Below, one piece after another: positions 1 to 5,748 of a stretch of DNA of 9,484 bases; position 1 is the first letter of the stretch; each line of letters begins with the position of its first letter. Source of the stretch: Proteiniphilum sp. (GTDB lineage Bacteria > Bacteroidota > Bacteroidia > Bacteroidales > Dysgonomonadaceae); assembly GCA_031255275.1 (NCBI GenBank), contig JAIRSV010000166.1:1-9484 (forward strand), in the 5' to 3' direction. The notes under the pieces were generated by a model. That model saw only the letters and a list, made by a program, of their open reading frames with translations. It was not told where the DNA came from and did not search any database. The translations under genes were made by a program, and so were the position numbers.

Positions 1-80
1 TGGCCGTCGCGTAGCGACTTCTCATCCGTAACACACCCCCAACCCCCTCTCAAGAGGGGAGCTCGCGCTATAGCGCTCTA
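1..80. repeat. Cluster of short hairpins and palindromes
   Basis: Three perfect inverted repeats lie in 80 bases: GTCGC/GCGAC around a 3-base loop (6-18), CCCCTC/GAGGGG around TCAA (44-59, extendable by one pair), and the 12-bp palindrome GCGCTATAGCGC (65-76). No reading frame fits here. I recall C-rich hairpins of the 44-59 type as frequent intergenic elements in Bacteroidota, but that is memory, not a search. They may be repeat fragments or the terminator of a gene to the left of the window. Confidence 0.5.
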
Positions 81-126
81 GGAGCGGATTTCTCCACTTC
101 GCTGACGCTGCGGTCGAAATGACGGC
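81..126 (+). repeat. Dispersed intergenic repeat, copy A
   Basis: This segment reappears in inverted orientation at 1124-1170, matching at about 40 of 47 aligned positions. The shared core GCGGATTTCTCC is exact, followed by a GC-rich part ending in CGGTCGAA and GACGGC. The two copies bracket the decayed gene at 199-976. No coding role is visible. Confidence 0.6.
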
Positions 127-128
127 AC

Positions 129-160
129 CACATCATCACATCATCACATAGCCACATCAA
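129..160 (+). repeat. 8-bp tandem array
   Basis: Four consecutive 8-base units: CACATCAT, CACATCAT, CACATAGC, CACATCAA (129-160). The last unit runs directly into the hairpin at 159-187. A different array with the same period lies beside the matching hairpin near the right end (9161-9184). Confidence 0.7.
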
Positions 161-201
161 CCAGCTCGGGGAGCGCCCGAGCTGGTTTTCTCCACTTCTT
201 A
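158..201 (+). repeat. Terminator-like hairpin element, copy 1
   Basis: AACCAGCTCGGG (159-170) pairs perfectly over 12 bp with 176-187 around the loop GAGCG, and is followed by a short T run (186-189). This would work as an intrinsic terminator on the plus strand. Bases 158-181 are identical to 9195-9218. Bases 188-201 (TTCTCCACTTCTTA) are the reverse complement of 9169-9182. It is therefore a repeated element and not only the terminator of one gene. It touches the truncated end of the pseudogene on the minus strand. Confidence 0.65.
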
Positions 202-976
202 CTGAGAGGAACAAATGAAAAGAGACAGATTTTTTGCCCGTATCCGTACGGTGTGTGCGGCCTCGTCTGCGCAGGTATACTCGACTACGGTTCTGTCAAG
301 ATTATGAAACTCCTCTTCCGGGCCGTCACCTCAGTCAACAGTGATGCTTTCAGCCGTGGCAGTAAATTCGATGTCATCACCTGTAAAGATAAATACGATT
401 GTTTCCCCGTTGTCCGGTACGCTTCCCGCACCTGCGTTTTTTAAAGGGGATTCGTACCCCATTGCGCTGCGATCAGCGTTTTGTTCAATACTTCTACCAA
501 AAAATTTCATATAACATCTTTTTGTATTCCTGCTCTTACGGCTTTGCAGGTCTTGCCCTCATTATATGTTATTCACTTACACGGAATGTTATTCAATAGC
601 TGTTCGATCTCTGCTGCTGCGGAGACTCGGATCCGGATCCGGAGAGCTCGGATCCGGATCCGGAGAGCTTGGATCCGGATCCGGAAGGTTTGGATCCGGA
701 TCCGGAGAGCTTGGATCCGGATCCGGAGAGTTTGGATCCGGATCCGGAGAGTTTGGATCCGGATCCGGAAGACTCGGATCCGGATCCGGAAGGTTTGGAT
801 CCGGATCCGGAAGGTTTGGATCCGGATCCGGAAGGCTCGGATCCGGATCCGGAAGGCTCGGATCCGGCAACGGGAGACGCGGAGCCGACGAAGCCGGATT
901 CTGCGAAAGAAACAGGTAGTCTCTGAGTTGTTATTTAAATGGAAGATTATTATGGAAATAAATACGCACTCTTCAT
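199..976 (-). pseudogene. Decayed surface lipoprotein with DPDP linker and PKD-like DWGDG domain
   Basis: One minus-strand frame from about 930 down to 201 carries (1) an N-terminal linker of PDPDP[N/S][L/S] units (626-867), (2) a spacer with four stops (589, 577, 562 and 559 as lowest bases), and (3) an open stretch from 510 to 201 broken by a single TGA at 331-333. That stretch reads ...TIVFIFTGDDIEFTATAESITVD, stop, GDGPEEEF..., then HTVRIRAKNLSLFICSSQ. A TGG at 331-333 would restore DWGDG, the hallmark of PKD-like domains in Bacteroidales surface proteins. NLSLFICSS resembles the entry to a leucine-rich repeat (NLTxLDCSxNQL type), but the frame ends in TAA at 199-201, exactly where the repeated element begins. 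A candidate start ATG at 974-976 (MKSAYLF) lies behind a promoter box, but it is out of frame with the linker, so at least one frameshift is needed. Domain identity is inferred from motif memory. Confidence 0.62.
626..867 (-). repeat. 21-bp tandem repeat, 11 units plus a partial
   Basis: Eleven consecutive 21-base units run 626-856 (consensus on plus strand CTYGGATCCGGATCCGGARRG), followed by a partial unit at 857-867 that degrades into unique sequence. Each unit contains GGATCCGGATCC, which is its own reverse complement. The length is a multiple of three, so unit gain or loss keeps the frame. One frame on each strand gives Asp-Pro repeats: PDPDP[NS][LS] on minus and DPDPE[SG][LS] on plus. 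The minus reading is preferred because it is in frame with the DWGDG-like region downstream. On the plus strand the DPDPE frame has no ATG after a stop at 597-599. Confidence 0.9.
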
Positions 977-993
977 TTGTAGTGAGGCGCTCG

Positions 994-1001
994 CAAATGT
1001 A
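994..1001 (-). promoter_or_regulatory. Bacteroidetes-type -7 box for the decayed gene
   Basis: The minus strand reads TACATTTG, a perfect match to the TAnnTTTG -7 element, 18 bases upstream of the ATG at 974-976. The upstream -33 region is T-rich without a clear TTTG. Its position fits a promoter for the former lipoprotein gene, which may still be transcribed. Confidence 0.45.
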
Positions 1002-1123
1002 GGGAAGTTTTTTGTAAAAAAGAACTTTTACGGCAGTACATTTTTATTTTTTTCACCGTTTGTGTTCTTCCTGTCCCTCCCGATTATTGAATAATTACCG
1101 GATAACCGCTGAATATTTACCTT

Positions 1124-1170
1124 CGCCGTCCCTTCGACCGCGGCGCAGCGGAGCGGAGAAATCCGCTTCC
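1124..1170 (-). repeat. Dispersed intergenic repeat, copy B
   Basis: Reverse-complement partner of 81-126, sharing the core GCGGATTTCTCC (read on minus) plus CGGTCGAA and GACGGC. It differs by about five substitutions and two single-base gaps. It lies about 30 bases from the 9-bp periodic array at 1200-1241. Confidence 0.6.
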
Positions 1171-1199
1171 GGCGCACGTCAGCGCGGATAAGGCATGTC

Positions 1200-1241
1200 A
1201 ATCACATCAATCATCCGAATCAGAAGAATCACAGTTCAGAC
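1200..1241 (-). repeat. 9-bp periodic GATT array with conserved tail
   Basis: On the plus strand AATC occurs at 1200, 1209, 1218 and 1227, exactly every nine bases, followed by ACAGTTCAGAC (1231-1241). Read on minus this is GTCTGAACTGT followed by four GATT-started 9-mers. I recall similar 'CTGAACTGTGATT...TGATT' stretches scattered in Bacteroidota and other phyla. That is recollection and was not searched. No reading frame in the window explains it. Confidence 0.55.
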
Positions 1242-1648
1242 AATATGTCAATTATAACTCCCACTGATACCATTTTTACACATAAATTTTGTTTACACGC
1301 TGTTTCATTATCATATTCTTCACTTTTCAAAACCTCTTCAGAACCTCACCACTTCTACTCTCCCCCCGCGTGAATCGGCGAAAAATATTCGTGATTTCAG
1401 ACACATCCGTCCCGGGTTTTCCACGTTCTTTCTTTGTTATCTGAAAAGTTTTCTATACCTTGCACCGTTTTTCGGCGTGGACAGCGGGATGATTGATTTT
1501 TAACGCTTTACGGTTAATAGCCTGTAAGCCAAAAGAAGATAAAATATTTGTCCCGCTTCCGGCTAAAAAACAGTTATTTACTTTTTAATAATATTGGAAA
1601 CAACTGATTTTGTAGAAGTTCATCTTTCTTGATTGAATAAAAAAATAT
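1242..1648. other. Intergenic region upstream of ftsA, no gene seen
   Basis: This AT-rich stretch has no convincing reading frame on either strand and no recognisable tRNA or structured RNA. The best promoter candidate for ftsA is TGATTTTG (1605-1612), one mismatch from TAnnTTTG and about 37 bases before the ATG. A second weak candidate is the ATATTTG near 1545-1551. Neither has a clear -33 element. Confidence 0.4.
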
Positions 1649-2992
1649 ATGACGCAATCCGGATTTATAGCAGTAATTGATCTCGGAACATCCAAGATTA
1701 AAGGGGTCGCCGGCCGCAAAAACGAAAATGGAGTCATCTCCATTCTGGCAAGCAGTTCCATTGACTCCGGGAACTCGATCCGCAGGGGAATGATCTACAA
1801 TATAGAGCAGGCCGGCGCGAATGTGCACAAACTGATAATGATGCTCGAAAACAGCCTGGAACGGAAAATCGGCAAAGTATACGTATCCCTGTCGGGGCAA
1901 TCGCTGCACACGGTGGAATTTAACGAAACGCTGCGAGTTCCCTCGGGAATAGTTACGGAGGAAGACGTGAACCGGCTGCGAAAATCGGCCGAAAAATTCC
2001 AGCCCGAACTGAAACGCAATTACAGAATAGCCGACGTGGAGTATTATATTGACGACGAACCCGAACCCAGCCCCGTGGGAGTGACCGGTTCCGAAATAGA
2101 GGCCGGCTTCAAACTGATCGTGGGACGACCCAATCTGCTCGTGAACATAGAAAAAAGCATCACAGCCAAAACCGACCTGAAGATAGCAAACTACATCGTG
2201 GGACCGATGGTGTCGGCAGCCATCGCGCTGAACGAAGAAGAGAAGGAACTGGGTTGCGCCTTTTTGGATTTCGGCGCCGGAACCACCACCCTGTCAGTCT
2301 ACAAAGGCGGCATACTCCGGCGAATGATAGTGATCCCTTTCGGCGGAAAAAACCTGACAAAAGACATCTGCGCCCTGAACTTTACCGAAAACGACGCGGA
2401 ACAGCTCAAAATAAAATTCGGAAAAGCCCTTGAAAGCCATGAAGGCCCCATGTTCCTGTCCCCCTTTTCCTCGAAGCCCGACGTCGATCTTACCGAACTG
2501 AACAAGGTGATCGCCATGCGCCTGGACGAGATAACGGCCAACATCTGGGAACAAATCCTCCTGTCGGGATACGAAGGACAGCTGGGAGCAGGCCTGATCA
2601 TTACGGGCGGAGCCTCGCAGCTCAAAAACCTAGACCTCTATCTGACGCAGAAACTGAAAATGCCGGTGAGAAAGGCATTCGCCAAAAAAACATTTATCAA
2701 TAATTCATCCGACCTCATGCACGACCCCTCGTTCACACAAGCGCTGGGGATGCTTCTCTTCGCCAGAGAAAACTGCGAGATGAAAAAGCCGGAACCCGTC
2801 GCCGAAACGGAGGACGAAGACGATAACCGGTCATCGGGCAGCTGGTTCGGAAGAAATACGAAAACGGATAAGAAAACGAAAACGGGCAAAAAAGAGAAAA
2901 AACCAAGATCGGAAAGGCAGGAGGGAGGATTTTTCTCTAAAATGGAAAACGCCTTCGGAGGTCTTTTTTCGGAAGAAGACGATGACGAATAA
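1649..2992 (+). CDS. ftsA: Cell division protein FtsA
   Basis: FtsA is an actin-fold ATPase that anchors FtsZ filaments to the inner face of the cytoplasmic membrane and recruits later divisome proteins. Visible motifs are the phosphate-1 loop DLGTSKIKG (residues 11-19), the FtsA-specific 1C region (about 80-160, starting VYVSLSGQSLHTVE), the phosphate-2 loop FLDFGAGTTTLSVYKGG (205-221), and the adenosine motif LIITGGASQLKNL (316-328). After residue 380 comes a low-complexity charged linker with a Lys-rich stretch (404-418). It ends in GGFFSKMENAFGGLF (426-440), a likely amphipathic membrane-targeting helix, and an acidic SEEDDDE tail. At 447 residues it is slightly longer than E. coli FtsA. 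The ATG at 1649 puts the actin core at residue 7. ftsZ starts 21 bases downstream, so the two are very probably co-transcribed. No ftsQ or murC is seen upstream. Confidence 0.97.
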   Translation: MTQSGFIAVIDLGTSKIKGVAGRKNENGVISILASSSIDSGNSIRRGMIYNIEQAGANVHKLIMMLENSLERKIGKVYVSLSGQSLHTVEFNETLRVPSGIVTEEDVNRLRKSAEKFQPELKRNYRIADVEYYIDDEPEPSPVGVTGSEIEAGFKLIVGRPNLLVNIEKSITAKTDLKIANYIVGPMVSAAIALNEEEKELGCAFLDFGAGTTTLSVYKGGILRRMIVIPFGGKNLTKDICALNFTENDAEQLKIKFGKALESHEGPMFLSPFSSKPDVDLTELNKVIAMRLDEITANIWEQILLSGYEGQLGAGLIITGGASQLKNLDLYLTQKLKMPVRKAFAKKTFINNSSDLMHDPSFTQALGMLLFARENCEMKKPEPVAETEDEDDNRSSGSWFGRNTKTDKKTKTGKKEKKPRSERQEGGFFSKMENAFGGLFSEEDDDE

Positions 2993-3013
2993 CTCATTTT
3001 TTACTTACAGGAG

Positions 3014-4312
3014 ATGGACGACGAATTACTGGATTTTCAGATAGAGAGCCGTACCAACGCCATCATAAAAGTGATAGGCGTGGGCGGCGGCGGCGGCAAT
3101 GCCGTGAACCACATGTTCAAGGAAGGGATACACGACGTATCCTTTGCCCTGTGCAATACCGACAATCAGGCGCTGACAAGATCTCCCGTTCCGGTAAAAG
3201 TGCAGCTGGGAGGGCAAACCACCGGAGGACTGGGTGCGGGAAACAAGCCCGAAGTTGCACGGCAGGCAGCCGAAGAGAGCATCGACCTCATAGATAGCCT
3301 CCTGAATGACGGCACGCGAATGGTATTCATTACGGCCGGAATGGGCGGGGGAACCGGTACGGGCGCCGCACCCGTGGTAGCCCGCGTGGCGAAGGAGATG
3401 GGCGTACTCACGGTCGGCATCGTGACCATCCCCTTTATGTTCGAGGGGCCGAGGAAAATAGTGCAGGCGCTGAAGGGCGTGGAAGAGATGGCGAAAAACG
3501 TGGACGCGCTGCTGGTGATCAACAACGAACGCCTGCGGGACATCTACAGCGATCTGACCATGCTGAACGCCTTTGCCAAGGCCGACGACACGCTGGCCAC
3601 GGCAGCCAGGAGCATCGCCGAAATCATCACCGTTCACGGACACGTGAATCTCGATTTCGCAGACGTGAACACGACGCTGAAAGACGGTGGCGTAGCCATC
3701 ATGAGCAGCGGTCTGGGCAAGGGGATCGGCCGGATAAACGACGCGATAAAGAATGCCCTGCATTCGCCATTGCTTAATAACAACGACGTATTCAGCGCCA
3801 AGAAGATCCTCATCAACCTCTCCTTCGGAGAAGAGTATCCGCTGATGATGGAGGAAATGAATGCACTTCACGACTTTATGTCGAAGTTCAGCCGGGAAAT
3901 AGAAGTCATCTGGGGAGCCGCCGTGGAAGAGCAACTGAATGAGAAGGTGAAGGTGACACTGCTTGCCACCGGTTTTTCCATCACCAGCGTGCCGGGTATC
4001 GAAGAACATCAGCACGAGAAGACCAGGGTCGAGCAGATACAGAAACAGATAGAGCGCGATGCGAGACTGGAACAGGAGAAGAACGACAAGGGCCTGATCG
4101 AGAAATATTACGGAAAGACCGGTCTGAAGACTCTGACTACGATCAACTACAGGCTGGAGCCCTTCGTGCTGACTATCGACGAACTGGATGACGACAAGGT
4201 GCTGGAAGCGCTGGAGAAAACACCCGTCTTCAAACGCGAAACCAATTTCAATCCCCGCGTCTTTTCGTCGGACGTACAGCAGCAACAGCAAACCTCATCG
4301 CTGTTCGACTGA
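3014..4312 (+). CDS. ftsZ: Cell division GTPase FtsZ
   Basis: FtsZ is the tubulin-like GTPase that forms the cytokinetic ring. Signatures in order are the T1 loop GVGGGGGNAVNHM (22-34), the nucleotide-contacting GLGAGNKPEVA region (72-82), the tubulin signature GGGTGTG (111-117), and the T7 synergy loop NLDFADV (212-218), whose Asp214 and Asp217 complete GTP hydrolysis in the neighbouring subunit. The globular core ends near 328. A charged linker rich in Glu, Lys and Gln follows (about 330-375). The conserved partner-binding peptide is LEKTPVFKRE (400-409), but a further 23 residues including five Gln in a row (422-426) and ending SSLFD follow it. The ATG at 3014 is preceded by AGGAG four bases upstream, one of the few Shine-Dalgarno-like sites here. 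All catalytic residues are intact. Confidence 0.98.
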   Translation: MDDELLDFQIESRTNAIIKVIGVGGGGGNAVNHMFKEGIHDVSFALCNTDNQALTRSPVPVKVQLGGQTTGGLGAGNKPEVARQAAEESIDLIDSLLNDGTRMVFITAGMGGGTGTGAAPVVARVAKEMGVLTVGIVTIPFMFEGPRKIVQALKGVEEMAKNVDALLVINNERLRDIYSDLTMLNAFAKADDTLATAARSIAEIITVHGHVNLDFADVNTTLKDGGVAIMSSGLGKGIGRINDAIKNALHSPLLNNNDVFSAKKILINLSFGEEYPLMMEEMNALHDFMSKFSREIEVIWGAAVEEQLNEKVKVTLLATGFSITSVPGIEEHQHEKTRVEQIQKQIERDARLEQEKNDKGLIEKYYGKTGLKTLTTINYRLEPFVLTIDELDDDKVLEALEKTPVFKRETNFNPRVFSSDVQQQQQTSSLFD

Positions 4313-4430
4313 CAGTCGGAGGGGAAACCTGTCCGGCCGGGATGTGACAGGCCGTACGGGGTGAATAAACTTAAACGGGGTGAACAGACCGGGAGACCGG
4401 ATAACAGCAAATCATAACACTATTATATAT

Positions 4431-4883
4431 ATGTCATTACTGGATACAATTACCGACGGGATAAGGAAGGCCATGCTGGCCAGGGATAAAGTGAGGCTGG
4501 AAGCTTTGAGGGCGATCAAGAAGGAACTGCTGGAAGCCAAAACCGCCAAAGGCGCCGGCGACGAACTTGCGGAGGCTGCGACGACGGCCATCCTGCAGAA
4601 AATGGTGAAACAGCGCCGGGACAGCGCCGGGATCTATGCCGCGCAAAAGAGGGAGGATCTGGCCGAACAGGAGATTGCGCAGATGGAAGTGATTCGGGAA
4701 TTTCTTCCGTCGCAACTCTCGCCGGAGGAACTGGAAATCGCCGTGAAGCGCATTATTGCGGAAACAGGGGCGTCTTCCCTGAAAGAGATGGGGAGGGTGA
4801 TGGGCGCTGCTTCCGGACAGCTTGCCGGCAGGGCCGGGGGAAAGGATATTTCCGAAACAGTGAAACGTTTGCTGGCGCAGTAG
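4431..4883 (+). CDS. yqeY: GatB/YqeY domain protein
   Basis: This is a 150-residue, mostly helical protein of the YqeY family, which resembles the C-terminal tRNA-contacting tail of the amidotransferase subunit GatB but stands alone. Its biochemical role is not established; a link to tRNA or translation is only inferred from the domain. Recognisable features are the N-terminal MSLLDTITDGIRKAMLARDK, LRAIKKELLEAKTAKG, the central RRDSAGIYAAQKREDLAEQEIAQM, FLPSQLSPEELE, and the Gly-rich end MGRVMGAASGQLAGRAGGKDISETVKRLL. The length equals the family norm of about 150. An in-frame upstream start at 4380 would add 17 residues unlike the family, so the ATG at 4431 is chosen. The 118-base gap after ftsZ holds an imperfect hairpin (4328-4333 with 4346-4351) and a direct repeat ACGGGGTGAA (4356-4365, 4375-4384). 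No clear promoter is visible, so it may be read through from ftsZ. Confidence 0.92.
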   Translation: MSLLDTITDGIRKAMLARDKVRLEALRAIKKELLEAKTAKGAGDELAEAATTAILQKMVKQRRDSAGIYAAQKREDLAEQEIAQMEVIREFLPSQLSPEELEIAVKRIIAETGASSLKEMGRVMGAASGQLAGRAGGKDISETVKRLLAQ

Positions 4884-4885
4884 CC

Positions 4886-4906
4886 GGCAAACGTGCGGTT
4901 TTTGCC
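4886..4906. terminator. Possible bidirectional terminator between convergent genes
   Basis: GGCAAAC (4886-4892) can pair with GTTTTTGCC (4898-4906) around GTGCG, leaving two unpaired T. It fills the 23-base space between the stops of yqeY and the convergent minus-strand gene. The stem is weak and there is no long T run after it, so the call rests mainly on position. Confidence 0.35.
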
Positions 4907-5617
4907 TCAGTTCCTCCTGTGACGGGGTATGTAGACCTTCTTATACCGTTTGTCCAGTTTATTGATTCTTTGTGCCTTCTTTTCCAGTTTCTGCAACTCT
5001 CTCTCCCTGTCCTTGCCGTTATCGTAATCATCGGCCAGCATCAGCAGGGATACGGTCTCTTCGTCAATAAAACCGATTTTCAGTACCACCGTTCTGTTTT
5101 CTATTATATCGTTCTCGGCAAATTTGATCCGGTAATCCTTTCCCGGAGTGTGGCTGATTAATACGGGGTCGTAGCCCAGCGAGGAGGCTGACAGGGTGTT
5201 TATCTTGCTGCCGGGGGTAAAGAATACTTTTCCGTCACTGCCGGTCACCTTACTGTCGAGCAGTTTGCCCGATTTGCTGCGCGACTCTACCAGTATTCCC
5301 TGAATGGCGTAGTGCTGCGGATTGATTGCCCGGACTGTGCAGGTGTCTTTTTGGGAAGCGTCCAGTAATTCGAAAGAGGTTTTATGTCCGGTGTAATCCG
5401 ATGCGTGAATAAAGAGATAGTCTCCGGCCAGTTCATACGTTCCCTCTCCGGCCTGTGCCGAAGAGAGTCCTCCGAATCCGCTTATGCGGAATATCACTTT
5501 TTGATTCGAGAAGGCTATGGAGTCTGTGCCGTTTTTATAAGTTCCATCCAACTGCTGTGCGAGGAGCGCTGCTCCCGACAGAAACAGGCAGCAGGCCAGT
5601 AACGGAATTTTTTTCAT
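4907..5617 (-). CDS. Exported protein of unknown function, possible CarboxypepD_reg-like domain
   Basis: I do not recognise this 236-residue protein as a named family. Residues 1-20 form a clear signal peptide (MKKIPLLACCLFLSGAALLA) with probable cleavage before Gln21; no lipobox Cys is placed for a lipoprotein. Residues 22-100 look beta-rich (TYKNGTDSIAFSNQKVIFRI, GTYELAGDYLFI). Residues 103-155 (IQGILVESRSKSGKLLDSKV, DGKVFFTPGSKI, ASSLGYDPV) resemble the carboxypeptidase-regulatory-like beta-sandwich common in Bacteroidota envelope proteins; this is an inference from pattern. The last 35 residues form a charged helix ending in the strongly basic RYKKVYIPRHRRN. It follows the lolA-like gene by 131 bases but has its own TAACTTTG box. 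The location is probably periplasm or outer membrane. Confidence 0.8.
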   Translation of the reverse strand: MKKIPLLACCLFLSGAALLAQQLDGTYKNGTDSIAFSNQKVIFRISGFGGLSSAQAGEGTYELAGDYLFIHASDYTGHKTSFELLDASQKDTCTVRAINPQHYAIQGILVESRSKSGKLLDSKVTGSDGKVFFTPGSKINTLSASSLGYDPVLISHTPGKDYRIKFAENDIIENRTVVLKIGFIDEETVSLLMLADDYDNGKDRERELQKLEKKAQRINKLDKRYKKVYIPRHRRN

Positions 5618-5660
5618 GAGTTTGTGTGTTATGTGTTTGTTATGCGTTATGTATGTAGCC

Positions 5661-5668
5661 CAAAGTTA
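5661..5668 (-). promoter_or_regulatory. Bacteroidetes-type -7 box before the exported protein gene
   Basis: The minus strand reads TAACTTTG, a perfect TAnnTTTG, 43 bases upstream of the ATG at 5615-5617. The intervening leader repeats CATAAC-like units (5620-5655). The -33 region is not clear. This suggests the gene can be transcribed independently of ftsK-lolA. Confidence 0.5.
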
Positions 5669-5748
5669 CGACTTTTCTTCCATATACCGTGCCGGCTGCG
5701 GCTATAATTCGCGGTGCGAACGGTTATATTTACCCGCGACGGACGGGT

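Noticed and set aside
215..444. Small plus-strand frames: ATG at 215 with GAGAGGA upstream (30 codons), and ATG at 304 (46 codons)
   Set aside because: Both are antisense to the DWGDG-like pseudogene, whose frame is far more protein-like, and neither resembles a known small protein.
626..867. CRISPR array
   Set aside because: The units are contiguous 21-mers without unique spacers and there are no cas genes nearby.
481..1002. Plus-strand frames giving RIRIR, GSGSG or DPDPE repeats
   Set aside because: All three are readings of the 21-bp repeat. The Arg-Ile and Gly-Ser frames have no plausible flanks. The DPDPE frame has a protein-like end (DPATGDAEPTKPDSAKETGSL) but no start after the stop at 597-599, while the minus frame joins a recognisable domain. 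The plus reading is not fully excluded.
1242..1648. Small RNA or riboswitch upstream of ftsA
   Set aside because: Only weak short inverted repeats (for example around 1507-1529) and no recognisable conserved fold.
3026..4291. 421-codon open frame on the minus strand opposite ftsZ
   Set aside because: The protein is rich in His, Gln, Val and Phe with no recognisable motif or signal, and lies entirely within a strongly conserved FtsZ gene. It is a codon-usage shadow.
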